Source: Euborellia annulipes (Eukaryota; Arthropoda; Insecta; Dermaptera; Anisolabididae). Taken from it: a DNA stretch of 64,000 bases. A program made the translations under genes and the position numbers. Every line of letters starts with the position of its first letter. Positions within the stretch are counted from its first letter, which is position 1. A model generated the notes under the pieces. It worked only from the letters and a program-made list of their open reading frames with translations. It had not been told where the DNA came from and did no database searches. The stretch lies in the NCBI GenBank assembly GCA_023213315.1, contig JAKCPI010001880.1:80933-144932 (forward strand), in the 5' to 3' direction. Of the stretch, positions 46,881 through 58,419 are shown in pieces.

Positions 46881-48130
46881 CAGAGGCGTACCGAGGCAGT
46901 TGGGGGCCTGGGGCGGAACTAGAAGAGGGGGGCCTCATATTGAATTTTTTTTTTTTGGGGGGTGGTCATCTTTAAATATCCCTCTCCCCCATACACAAAA
47001 ATATTTTTAAAATACCGTATATCCCTGAACCCCAAGGGCCCCGGGCCTCTCAAAGGGGAAATTTTTATTAAATTTTCTTTTTTACTTTCTCTTACCTATG
47101 TATATATGTAATATATATATAGAGAGAAAGTATTGGATTCATGTCAAAAAATTCGATGTCGAGATTTTGATGGATCTTCACGTTTTGAGGTCCCCTGAAT
47201 CCAAAAAAGTGGTTTTCGCGACATGGTCTGTCTGTCTGTGTGTCTGTCTATCTGTCTGTCTGTCTGTGAACAAAATATCTCAAGAACGAAAAGAGCTAGG
47301 AAGTTGAAATTTTATATTTAAGTTAGGCACCCCCTGGGACGTGACACGAAGCTTTTGAACAAAATCGACCAAAGAGTACTAGTACTTTACTGATGCACTT
47401 TTTCAGTTTTTTTCGATTTTCTCAAAATTTGCTCCAACGATTTTTTTTTAAATTCAAAAATCAATTATTTTTTAGATTCTCAATAAAATGTATATTCTCA
47501 TTTTGTGATTGGAAATCTTCTGAAGACCACTTTACTCTTGTACTCCATAGAAAAGATAGGAGAAATGGTTGCCATGGTAACAAAATATAAATATTTCGCT
47601 ATACTTATAAATTTTACATCTTGAAAATCGAATATACTGTACTGTCGGAAACTAAATACATGTCGACACAAAAAATCTGGTGTGACAAGCACAGAACACA
47701 ACTTTCGATTACCGAAGGTAAGAGAAAGTTGTGTGCTGTGCGCCAGTCACACCAGATTTTTTTATCTAAATTTTCCCATTTCTACTTGAGCCCCGGGGTC
47801 TTTCAAAGGGAAATTTTCATTAAATTTTTTTTTTTATAAATATATGGGGGCCTAAAATATTAAATATCCCCTCTCCCCCATACCCAAAAATATTTTTAAA
47901 ATACCGTATATCCCTGAACCCCAAGGGCCCCGGGCCTCTCAAAGGGAAATTTTTATTAAATTTTCTTTTTTTATCTAAATTTTCCCATTTCTACTTGAGC
48001 CCTGAGGGCCCCGGGGCCTTTCAAAGGGAAATTTTCATTAAATTTTTTTTTTATAAATATATGGGGGCCTATGCCGGCTCGGGGCCTGGGGCGGACCCCC
48101 CCCCCCCGCCCCCCCCTCGGTATGCCACTG
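46881..48130. mobile_element. hAT-type element in the mbl intron, with internal duplication and nested E element
   Basis: Left end CAGAGGCGTACCGAGG; right end (reverse complement) CAGTGGCATACCGAGG; flanks AGTCCAGG and AGTCCAAG agree at 7 of 8. The interior contains a tandem duplication of CCCTGAACCCCAAGGGCCCC-type sequence (about 46976 onward and 47868-48070). An E-family copy (47084-47756) was inserted in the first unit only. Confidence 0.75.
47084..47756 (+). mobile_element. E-family element, full-length reference copy (673 bp)
   Basis: Starts ACTTTCTCTTACC with a short AT hairpin back to AGAGAGAAAGTA. It contains the internal markers CAAAATCTCGACATCG-type sequence (complementary orientation), GTACTAGTACTTTACTGATG, TTGCCATGGTAACAAAATAT and GTCGACACAAAAAATCTGG. 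It ends in an 80-bp palindrome (TCTGGTGTGAC...AACTTTCGATTACCGAAGG...GTCACACCAGA). No ORF. It sits between T-runs; the duplicated host segment near 47971 shows the same site empty. Superfamily unknown. Confidence 0.8.
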
Positions 48131-49540
48131 AGTCCAAGGGGAGTTTTGAGGAATAGCAACATTACTGGGTGGTCACTTGGAGGAGACAGGGACTCATAAG
48201 AAAACTTTAATCATGAGATATTAGAGAGTTGCCCAGGAAATGCGTCAGCCGGGAGACAATTAAAAATTATTATTTTCAATAAAATTAATTAATAATTAGT
48301 ATTTTAATAATATAATTTAAATAATAGGTATTTTTCTACTAATTGGCCTTTTTGAAATTATTAAATTAAATACATTGTAAGTAATTATTGATATAAAAAA
48401 TTAAATTTACAAAATTGCACATTAATTAAAATTTAATATTCGTGAAGAGTTAAATGTGTGGGTCCAGGGCAAAGAGAGGGAGGGTTTGGCCAGGAAGCAA
48501 GCCCACTACGTAGGCTTTGAACATTATAAAACCTTTAAAAAGAAAATTGGAAAAAACTAAAAAAGTACACCAGTAAGGTACTAGTACTCGAGAGGCCAAA
48601 TTTTATTTGTATAGAAGAAATAAGAAAATATTTAAAATTTTAAAGATATCGTTAAATGCTAGGGAGGATGTCCTAGTTTGAGGAGGGACCCTCAGACTAA
48701 CATCTGTAAAATTATTTTATTAAAATAAGTAATTTCCCTTATTATAAAAAATGAAATTATAATAATTTTTTGTATTTTTCCTTTAATTATAAATCAAAGA
48801 AATCCTCCATGAGCCAGAGTTGAGTTTTTTGTCCCCCTGACCTCTTGATTCAATATATTTATTATTTAATTATTTTTAGAGCATTTGACTCAACTTTTGT
48901 CACTTCCCACAAATGCCCTTTTTTTTCTTTCTTTTTATTATTTGATATATTATTTTCATCTGGATGTCTTCAACAAAACAAGAAAGTTAGAGTTTGCACC
49001 AATTTTTTTTTTTCTTGGAACTTTTCTTGACATTTCCTTCAAATTAAAAAAAAAAAAAAATTAAAAAAAGTAACATTTTTTTATTAGAATATCATTTTGA
49101 AATAAATCTTTTAGAAATCTGAAATCACATTAATTAATTTCCAAATCTTGACTCTAGATAAGAGAGCCACGATATCGAAATCTCAGGTTTGTGTCTCTAT
49201 TTTCTCCCTCTCTAATCTTTAATCTAATTCCTCAATCCGATTAGTTTTGAGATAGCGATTTGCGACCGATTCCGTGACTAATATTCATTGATTCGGATTT
49301 TGGCGACGTTCTAGTTCAATAATCATACCTTATTCTGTTACAGAAGACCATTGTGATCTAAATTATGGGGTAGAGACGTTTCTCATTTCTTCTTTTTTTT
49401 AACTCCTCTATTAAAGAAATTAAAATTCTTTAGGATTGTCAATAGGAAAGGACGTTAGTGAGCGGGGATATTGAAATACGAGTAAAGCACGCAATTTTGT
49501 CTTTAATCAGGCCAGGCTTGTCCAACAAGCAGGCAAGTTC

Positions 49541-50530
49541 TTTTCTCAAAATTCGTTGCAATGATTTTGATTAAAATTGAAAAATCAATTATTTGTTAGA
49601 TGCCTCTTTAAAATGTATATTCTCATTTTGTCCTTGGAATCTTTTGAAGCACATTTTACTCTTGTACTTCATAGGAAAGATGGAAGAAATAGTACCGTAA
49701 CAAAATAAAAATATTTTCCCAATTTTATAAATTTTATATCTTGAATTTTAATATATCGGTGGAAACTACAATAAATATATGTCGACACAAAAAATCTGGA
49801 GTGAAAAAAGCACAGAACACACTGGATACCAAATGACTTAAATAGAAATGCCTGGGCCCCCAATAGATTTATTAAACATACTGAGTATCGTTAAAAGTCT
49901 TAAATGGCCTAAGTAGCCGAAAAGACTAAGTGAATGTGTGTGTGAATGTGAAAAAAAGTGTGAATGTTTAAAAAAAAAAAAAAAAGAATTCAAGAGGTAA
50001 AATTTATAAACATGAAAAAATATTTATATTTTGTTACCATGGCAACCATTTCTCCTACCTTATCTATGGAGTACAGGAGTAAAGTGGTCTTCAGAGGATT
50101 TCAATGGCAAAATGAGAATATACATTTTAAAGAGCATCTAAAAAATAATTGATTTTTGAATTTTAAACAAAATCGTTGAAGCGAATTTTTAGAAAATCGA
50201 AAAAAACAGAAAAAGTGCATCAGTAAAGTACTAGTACTCTTTGGCCAAGTTTGTTCAAAAAGCTTCTTGTCACGTCCCATGGGGATGTTTAACTTAAATA
50301 TAAAATTTCAACTTCCTAGCTCTTTTCGTTATTGAGATATTTTGTTCACAGACAGACACACACACACACAGACAGAGAGAGACAGACAGACCATGTCGCG
50401 AAAACCACTTTTTTGGATTCAGAGGACCTCAAAACGTGTATATACATCAAAATCTCGACATCGAATTTTTGACATGTATTCAATACTTTCTCTCTCTATA
50501 TATTAACATATATAGAGGTAAGAAAAAGTA
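49541..50530. mobile_element. Two inverted partial E-family copies around a SINE tail
   Basis: 49541-49821 is the 3' half of an E element in + orientation. 49822-49985 is an S1 SINE lacking its tRNA head. 49986-50530 is the 5' and middle part of an E element in - orientation, ending GAGGTAAGAAAAAGTA. The arrangement is a foldback with a SINE fragment in the loop. Confidence 0.75.
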
Positions 50531-51344
50531 AAAATTATTCTGCTAACTTTCAAGAAGTTTGAATTTTATTCGCTTTGTTTATTCTTTAAGACATTAAATA
50601 GATACAGGTAGGTAGTATATATTTGTACTGCAAAAGACGCATTGAGAGTAGGAGACATGGAATTAATTATGTCTTAACCTTCTTTTTTTATAAATCCCTG
50701 GCTCTTTCTCTTTTATCTTAATTAATTCATCTAATCTTGCCTTTAGAAAACTTGGAGCTTCTGAAGAAAAAAAAAACTAATTCATCAACTTTTCAAAGGG
50801 AGAGTACAGAGTGGGAGGACCAAACCGTTTAAAAAAACATCGACAAACATTATTGATATTGTATAATTTCATTTATTGCACGGGCCCTTCTTTCTTTCTT
50901 TACTCTTAATATAAAAGCAATTTATTATGCATTACATTTACATAACAATTAATAGAGAGTTGGGGTTTAATTGATGTTTTCTTTGGGTTAATTGAGTGCT
51001 GGCTCTAAAGAGTCTGTCTGAAATTAGTTTTATTTAATGTGCAATGCATATGCTAAATAAATAAATAAAATAATAGTATAACATAGATCCTATATAAAAT
51101 AGATATTTTGCCCAAAAAGTATATGCTGAGGTTTTCATAAATTATTCAACCAATTATACGTTAAAAGAATGTGGAAAAAATTAAATTTTATATATTAGGT
51201 TGAAGAAATTAGTTTATGTTGGGTTTGTGCAACCCAAATGATCAATTCACTCATGAATTTTTTGCTTAATTGCTCTAGAGCTCTTCTAGTACCTGACAGG
51301 CGAATTTGGGACAATATTTAATACCGATGGGGGGTTCGCGACAT

Positions 51345-52103
51345 GCTCGTTTCTAAAGCAAGGAGGAATTGAGCTAGGAGGTTGAAATTTTAGATTTAAA
51401 TTAGGCACACCTCTAGGGCGTGAAAATAAGCTTTTAATCAAAATCGGCCAAAAAGTACTAGTACTTTACTGATGTACTTTTTCAGTTTTTTTCGATTTTC
51501 TCAAAATTAGCTCCAAAAATTTTGATTAAAATTCAAAAATCAATTATTTTTTAGATGCTCTTTGAAATGTATATTCTCAATTTGCCAATGAAATCTTTTG
51601 AAGACCACTTTACTCTTGTACTTCATAGGAAAGAGTAGAAATGTTTGCCATGGTAACAAAATATAAATATTTTCCCATCTTTATAAATTTTACAGGCCCT
51701 CGGGGCTTGGCGTAGAGGTTAGCGTGCTAACCTCATATACCAAACGTCGCGGGTTCGGACCCCAGGCAGTCCGATGATTTTATTTAAGCCAATTGGATAC
51801 CAAATGGCTTAAATAAGAATGCCTGGACCCCATATATGTATATTAAATCAATAACGGTTATCGTAAATGTCTTATATGGCCTGAGTTGCCGAAAAGACAG
51901 TGTGAATGTGTGTGTGAGTGTGAGTGAGAAAAAAGTGTGAATGGTTTTTTTTATAAAAAAAAAAAATTTACATCTTGAATTCTTATATAACGGCGAAAAC
52001 TAAATATTTGTCGACACGAAAAATCTGGTGTGACAAGCACAGAAAACAACTTTCGATTACCGAAGGTAAGAGAGTTCTATGCTGTGCGATCAGTCACACC
52101 AGA
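51345..52103 (+). mobile_element. E-family copy (5'-truncated) interrupted by a SINE
   Basis: Carries the GAGCTAGGAGGTTGAAATTT and GTACTAGTACTTTACTGATG blocks and the TTGCCATGGTAACAAAATAT marker, then an S1 SINE at 51695-51963, then TACATCTTGAATTC and the terminal palindrome ending GTCACACCAGA. A further E end fragment lies at about 52130-52233. Confidence 0.8.
51695..51963 (+). repeat. tRNA-derived SINE (S1), full length, in an E element
   Basis: Begins GGCCCTCGGGGCTTGGCGTA. The B box is GGGTTCGGACCCC; the tail hairpin GTCTTATATGGCC/GCCGAAAAGAC is followed by TGTGTGTGAGTG repeats and an A-run. The interrupted sequence resumes as AATTTACA, repeating AATTTTACA upstream as a slightly diverged target duplication. 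Confidence 0.9.
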
Positions 52104-52247
52104 TTTTTATATCTTTAATTCTAATGTACCCTAGGTCTACTGGTGGAAACTAAATATCTCGACACAAATCTCGGGGTCAAATTTTTGACATAAAACCAAT
52201 ATTTTCTCTCTATATATTAAATTTAATATGTAAGAGAAAGTAATAAC

Positions 52248-53170
52248 CAGTGGCGTAGCTAAAAGAACAAATTCCAAAAAGGTGCCTTTAATTGACTTAC
52301 TGTGTATATTAAAAGCTCCAAACAAGGAAATTCGATGAGTAGATACCACTTCATTTGTATTATTAAATAAGTTTGTTTTTATTTAACCAAAATGAAAAAA
52401 ATAACGTCAAGAAAGTACGTCATCTGAAAAATATAAAATTTGAATTAGTTTAGCTCATTTTATTTTAATATCAATAACTATGAAATTTACTTATAATCCG
52501 AAAAATTGTTTGTTGTTTTTTGGGCCTCCTCCTCCCCTCATAGCCCACCAATCCTCACCAAAATCAAGTTACCTAAAAAAAAAAAATGAAAATAAGTTTC
52601 CATATTTTGATTATACCACTTTATGAAAATTTACTTACTTTTGCATTAAAAAATAATCTTGAAGACTTCTTTTTTTTATGTGTACTTCACAATACATAAA
52701 AAATAAATTAAAAAAAAATAGAAAAATTCATTTTAAAAAGTAAAAATGAGTTCGCGTTTGTAAGAAATTTAATATAAAAATGGAGCAGAAATTGTCAAAT
52801 TTGATCACCCATCACAAGCTCAAATAAACAGTGGCGTACCTAACCCCTAAAGGGCAAATTCCAAAAGGGGCGCCTTTAATTTGTATTTACTTACTGTGTA
52901 AATTAAAAGATCCAAAACAACAAAATTCGATGAGTTGATAGCAACGTCCAGGAAATACAAGTCATCTGAAAAATATAAGATTTGAATTAGTTTTGCTCGT
53001 TTTATTTTTATGTAAATGAAATTTACTTACTTATTAAATCACGTAATACTTAATCTTGAAGACTTCTTTTTCTTTAAAATAAAACAAAAACAAAATTCAG
53101 AAATAATTCAAGGAAAAATAATGTACTTCATGAACAATTCTTTGTATTATTTGCATTAAAAAGAATATGC
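52248..53170 (+). repeat. Two direct copies of a hAT-like left end (R2)
   Basis: The copies start at 52248 (CAGTGGCGTAGCTAAAAG) and 52829 (CAGTGGCGTACCTAACCC). They share AAATTCCAAAA, GGYGCCTTTAATT, TTACTTACTGTGTA and AAATTCGATGAGTTGATA-like blocks for about 300 bp each. No matching right ends were seen, so both are truncated or fused. Confidence 0.6.
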
Positions 53171-53199
53171 GAAATTTCAAAAAATAATTGTGATTTATA

Positions 53200-53960
53200 C
53201 GAGTAATTCGAAAAACCGAAAGTCGGGTGTCTGAAGAAATCATACCAGTGAGAATGAACGTGATTTTTTGATTACGAGTAAACGAGAGACCAGGGGGCTT
53301 GTTGAAAGAGATCCTACCTAGCCTAATTAGAAATACGAACGAATTGCAAGTGTATATACCCGGTCCCCACCATCAGATCGGCGGGGCCCTCGGGCCTGTC
53401 CCTGGCCTTAAGGGTATGCGTTATTTACATCCAGGCTATCCCTGGAAAAACGACATCCCTCCCTGACTCTCGTTTACCCATAGAGCCACCTCAAAGCCAA
53501 CCTCGAAAATATAATTCATTTTACCTCTCTGTTGGATCCTAAATACAAATACAACCAAGGGACCCTAACAAAACGAACTGGCTAACGATTAGAGAAGGCA
53601 CCTGAAGCTAATAGCAACGACGAATCTCCAACAGAGGCCTAATTTGAAGAATATTCGCGTTGATTTCTCCACCATTAGCTTCATGAGAAATAGCTACAGG
53701 TTCAAATATAAAATCCCTCTCGTTGGCATGGTGCATCCCTCCACCCCTCTATATTTAAACTATTAAACTACAATTTAAGGCGTGGAAATGAATTTTCAAA
53801 TTATAGATCGAAAAGTAAATACATTTAAATTTGTATTCGTATATAAATCACACCTCAAGTTCTAGGTACCAAGTTGATGATGTCCCTCGGTGCAGGAGAG
53901 AGAGGCATCCTCTCTCCCGACGCAGGTGGGGAGGAAGTCTAATCTACTGTAATTTTTAAT
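53200..53960. other. Unique, less AT-rich stretch in the mbl intron
   Basis: No repeat family and no long ORF. Contains a short inverted pair (GTAAACGAGAG near 53278, CTCTCGTTTAC near 53465) and a hairpin GGAGAGAGAGGCATCCTCTC then TCC near 53894. Could hold a non-coding exon of the putative antisense gene; not resolved. Confidence 0.2.
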
Positions 53961-54415
53961 AAAATGTAAAAAAAAATTGAAAGTTAAATTTTTAGCAAAA
54001 ATTTTTTATAAAATTTTATATGAAATTTTTGAAAACTTTTTTATAAACTTTTTTAATGAAATTAAAATTTAATTAAGAAATTAGAAATCAAAATTTTAAA
54101 ATTTTAAAATTAATGAAAAGTGAAAATTATTTTATTTTTAATTTATTCTATAAAACGATATATTAATTCAGCAAATTATCTATTAAAAAAAAAAATTATT
54201 ATTGATTGATTTAAAAAAAAGAGCTAATTCTATTTGGGGTCAGCTGAAATAAAGCAACATCCTAATAAAAGCTAATCTAATCTACCCCCTTCAAAATTCT
54301 TGCACCATGCATAATATACCTTTGTTCTGTTGACCCTCAGGAATCTGTAACAAAAAAAGAAAAAAATGAAATTAGAATAAGATCATTTATATATTTTTGG
54401 ATTTATTGTGTATGT

Positions 54416-54618
54416 TTAGAGAATGAAATATTCACCTCCTGAGGGGTTGACGGTCGCTCGAAGCTCCTTGCCACTCGTAGAGCTGATCCATCGAAGAAGC
54501 CCCCCGCCTCGTAGAGCTGATCCAGTTGATTGCACTAGTTGAACGTTAAACACTGAACACTTAACACTTAAAAATAAACACTTAACACTGATCACACTTG
54601 TACTGGGGAACCCCAAAC
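54416..54618 (-). CDS. Putative antisense-gene exon 3 of 3, diverged duplicate of the 59.5 kb exon
   Basis: The minus-strand acceptor ends CTTTTGCAG at 54619. The frame continues in phase as GLGFPSTSVISVKCLF and ends LRATVNPSGGEYFIL followed by TAA. AATAAA follows the stop within about 20 nt, so this could be a terminal exon; a weaker donor (GAG|GTGAAT) offers an alternative end. Its beginning and end resemble the exon at 59482-59567 (GTTCC..CCAGT, then GCAA.GAGCTTC.AGCGACC). Its middle is expanded by an AGTGTTA-type microsatellite and by a 16-bp segment (GGATCAGCTCTACGAG) present twice. It may be a decayed exon duplicate. Confidence 0.35.
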
Positions 54619-54690
54619 CTGCAAAAGAAAAATTGTTTAAGAATCTATCCTTTAGCGTTCTAGCAATCAAGTGAAAAAAATGTTACTTAC

Positions 54691-54821
54691 CAAAATATAG
54701 AAATTGTCGGAATCCTGGGCCGGAGAGACACGGCCCTGTAACAATGTCAAGCCCTCTCTGCACAACTAAAGGCGATGCTTTCTCTGAACTTGAGTCAAGC
54801 AGACAATCGTAGCAGGTAAAA
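54691..54821 (-). CDS. Putative antisense-gene exon 2 of 3 (unrecognised protein)
   Basis: The minus-strand acceptor (pyrimidine tract ending CTTTATAG) opens 131 nt that translate in frame as FTCYDCLLDSSSEKASPLVV then QRGLDIVTGPCLSGPGFRQF and LYF. It ends in TTTTG|GTAAGTAA. It begins with the single base needed to complete the codon left by the block at 59482 and ends with one base that fits the next block. The CYxC start is loosely reminiscent of Ly6-type domains, but the rest does not support that assignment. Function unknown. Confidence 0.42.
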
Positions 54822-55455
54822 CTATAAAGAAAAAAAGAAAGAGAATTAGGAAAAGTTTTCCACTCATACATAGCCCTGGTGGGCGGCGTCTCGAGATATG
54901 ACTAAGTTATCCGGATAAATGTATTTTAATTAATTTTGCACCATAATATAAAATTATGAAATAAGAAAATCAGGTTTTCCTATGGGGAATCTGCTGAACT
55001 CCCTGATAAGGAGGGTTTCCTACTCCCTAATTTGATATAATGTAGCCTCAAAACCATCCCCGGAAAATTCTCTACACTTAAAAAAAACTCCATGAAAATC
55101 GGTCCAGTAGCTTCTAAGTCTATGCGTTACAAACAGACATACAGACGGACTTTGTCTTTTATATAATAGTATAGATATAGATATACACAAACACATACAC
55201 ACACATTTAATAGATAATTTACTTAATATTTTTTCGAATATTTGGTTGGCATAATTGGGGCAAAAAGCGCTAAAAATATTTTTAGCCTCCCGGGATGGGT
55301 ATGAACCATTCCTAGATTGATCCTCTCCAGGGGAGATATTTTGTTCACAGACAGACAGACCATGTTGCGAAAACCACTTTTTTGGACTCGGGGGACCTCA
55401 TCAAAATCTCGACATCGAATTTTTGACATGAAACCAATACTTTCTCTCTCTATAT

Positions 55456-55917
55456 CAGAGTTTTCCAAACTGTGAGGCGCGCCCTAGGGAGGCGCGGACT
55501 AGTCTAAGGGGAGGCGCGAATATTAGCCACAGGGAGCAGTTTTCCAAACTCAGCCAAAATTATTTATTTTATTGTGAGGTTTAGGCCACTAGTCTAGGCC
55601 ATCTTCAGGACCGGAGGCGAGAATAAATGAAATTTTAATTTTGAATGAAAAATAACAATGAAGAAAATGGAATTTTAATTTTGAAATTAAAATTTCATTT
55701 ATTCTCCCCTCCGGCTCTTAAGAAGGCCGAAACGTCACAATAATTTTGGCTACACTAAGAATTTGTTTTTTTTTTACTCCCGCTTTAATATAAATTTATA
55801 TTTTTTAGCATTAAAAATGTTTGTTTTTGTATTATTTTACAAATGGGGGAGGGGGAGGTGTCATATGATTAAATATTTTTAAGGGAGGAGTTGTAACATA
55901 AAGTTTGGAAACCACTG
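55456..55917. mobile_element. hAT MITE, 462 bp, perfect 8-bp TSD
   Basis: Left end CAGAGTTTTCCAAACTGTGA; right end (reverse complement) CAGTGGTTTCCAAACTTTAT; both sides flanked by CTCTATAT (55448-55455, 55918-55925). A foldback element with a GAAACGTC motif (55542-55783) lies inside it, and the MITE itself interrupts the terminal hairpin of an E-family copy. Confidence 0.9.
55542..55783. repeat. Second copy of the 37-kb foldback family
   Basis: The left arm has CAGCCAAAATTATTTATTTT and the minus motif CCTGAAGATGGCCTAGAC; the right arm has AAGGCCGAAACGTCACAATA and ATTTTGGCTACAC. The central CCGGAGGCGAGAATAAATGA block matches 37058-37452. Located within the hAT MITE 55456-55917. Confidence 0.75.
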
Positions 55918-57094
55918 CTCTATATATATATTGACATACGGTATATAGGAGGTAAGAAAGTAATAGTGTGCCATGATTTACATGAATCGTGAAATATTTT
56001 TACCATGGTAAAAATCTCAGATGGAAAGATTTAAAAAAAAATAGTAAAAATATTCCCTTGGAAAAAAAGGCTATAAAGCTTAGAATAAATTTAGAAAAAT
56101 AAAAAGTAACTTGAATAGCATTTGTTTAGATAAGAGCAATTGATAGATTGAAATTAGAAAAAAATAATTTAATTATTAAGATGAAGATGTGATTTAATAA
56201 AAATATATTATCTAAATTAAAAGAAATGTTGATAAGGAAATAAAACTAATCATTTCCTAAACGCTGTTCATTTTATTTTGATAATAAGGTAATAATAAAT
56301 AAATGAATAAATGTATTATTAAGGTAATGAATAATTTAGAAGAATGCGCGTTTTTAGAATAAGTCTTTTATGGAAATATAATGCAAAAGGCCCGAGAAAT
56401 TAAACAAGTTGTGACCTGCAGGTGAAATGAAAGATTTTCAAACAAAATTAATGCTTTTCCTCTTTGAATGCATCAATAAGATACAAGGAATATAATTTTA
56501 GAGGTTTACTAGTTAGGCCTATTTAATTCTTTGTAAATATCCTAATGAAAATAGAAATATGGAATCGAAATATTGAGCAAATCTATTAAATAAAAGAAAA
56601 AGTTTGGTTTGACGAACTATAAATAAAAAAATTTTTTATCCAAATTTTATTTAAATTTCTACCCTGTAGGCCTATTCAGTACCTTGGCAAGCAACACTAA
56701 GCGTTTGAGCAAAATCGGCCAAAGACTAGTACTTTGCTGATTTACTTTTTCGCTTTTCTCAGTTAACTTGTTTTGGAGACTAATTCGTATGATTATTTAA
56801 AAAAATATTCGATTCAGTTTTTACAAGTTGGGCCTACTAATGGATCAAGTTATCCCAGAAGTTGAACCCGATATCTTTAGCCGAGGCACCAAGGAATGAT
56901 TAAGTATTCGAAGACAGTACAAAGGAAACGCATGATCGTACTTGTTTGACTAGTATATTTACATAGTCATAAAATATGTTAAATATTATTTTAATATTTT
57001 ATGAGGGAGAAGGAATATAATTTTAATGTAAGTCTTTCATAACATCTAAAAGACATTAAGAAGCTCAAGTCTATCGAAACGTTATACTCAAAGG

Positions 57095-57846
57095 CAGTGG
57101 CGTAGCGAGGGGGGGGGGGGCAAGGGGGGTCATGATGCCCGGGCGCCACTCACAAAGGGGCGCCAAATGGTCCGAAAAACAAAAAATTGCTGGATAATTT
57201 TTATTTTTATTATAATTGATTTCAGGAAAATATATTTTAAATGTAGTGCCAGTGTAATATAATAATTTATGCCGAAAAAAAGTCGACGAAAAAACTCGCC
57301 GAAAAAAACTCCCCGAAAATTTTCTCGCCCTAAGCAAAATCTCGCCGAAAACAAACTCGCTGAAAATTTTTTCGCCGAAAAAAATGGCCGAAAATCCGAA
57401 AAGTTCCAAAATAAAATATTTTAAAAAATCTAAGTTTAGAAAAACCGGTTTTCAAAATTTTCCGGCTTTTTCCAAACCCTAATCTGAACCCCTGACCCTT
57501 GGTTTAGAAGGCACTCTAGCCTTTAGACCAAGCCCGAGGAGCCCGAGCCCTGCTTATAAATTTCCATTTCATCTTCTAATATAGACGGAAACTATATATA
57601 CGTATGTCGACACAAAAAAAATCTGGTGGGACAGTCACACCAGGTTTTTAAAAATATTTTATTTTGAAACTTTCCGGATTTTTGGCGAGTCTGTTTTAGG
57701 GGAGTGATCTTGCTTTCGGCGAGTTATACCGCCTCCATAATAATTTTGTATATTTCACATATAAATTATATGGTTTTCGAATGGGGGGGGGGCGCTGAAA
57801 AGGTAATTATGCCCCGGCGCAGCGAAAGTTAAGCTCACTACGCCCT
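57095..57846. mobile_element. Degenerate hAT-type element
   Basis: The left end CAGTGGCGTAGCGAG is followed by a G-run. The right side shows CTCACTACGCC, the reverse complement of a diverged GGCGTAGTGAG end. Flanks CTCAAAGG and CTCAAAAA are similar. It contains a SINE head fragment (57483-57552) and an E-family tail fragment (57590-57650). Confidence 0.5.
57483..57552 (-). repeat. SINE head fragment
   Basis: The minus strand reads CTCGGGCTTGGTCTAAAGGC ... ACCAAGGGTCAGGGGTTCAG, a diverged tRNA-like head of the S1 group lying within a decayed hAT element. Confidence 0.6.
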
Positions 57847-58419
57847 CTCAAAAAGGGCAAAATCACTGTAAATTATTGTGCATTCATTTCATTTCAAAAT
57901 TAAAAAAGTTCCACCCTTCAAATTTAATTTAAATATAAGACATTCATATAGCCCTATATTATAATATATGAACAAGTATGATCGAGACTATAGGCTTAGA
58001 ATAAGGAAAATGCCTTTCACTTTCAAGTACTATATTCATTTAGAATTAATTAAAACATCTCAGTATTTTAAAAAATATTCATTTCTTTAGTTAGTAATTT
58101 CGAATTATATTAGCGATGGTGAGAGAGATTAATTAAAGACAAAGAGAGAAAAGAACTCGAAAAATACATGTTTGAAATGGTATATGAAACAATCTGACTT
58201 TAAAAAAAACGGATAAAATAAAATGCACATGTGAAATTGCCAATAAGTAAGAGAGCAAAGAATATAATATTAACCGATGGCATGCACTCATATATGGTTC
58301 AACAAAGATATTGAGGAATTGTTAAATTTTTATGTTATTTATAAAGATTATATGTTTAAAGTGTATAATAAATAAATAATAAGTAATATTGAATCGAAAT
58401 ACCTAAGCAAAACGATTGA

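Larger units (their letters stand above)
55325..55964 (-). mobile_element. E-family 5' end fragment interrupted by a hAT MITE
   Basis: 55325-55455 matches the first part of the E element in reverse (GAAAACCACTTTTTTGGACT, CAAAATCTCGACATCGAATT). The hairpin end resumes at 55918 and finishes GGTAAGAAAGTA at 55964. The interruption is the hAT MITE at 55456-55917. Confidence 0.8.

Noticed and set aside
47084..47756. E family as a Helitron
   Set aside because: There is a terminal hairpin and a TC start in one orientation, but no CTRR 3' end and no strict A|T insertion site.
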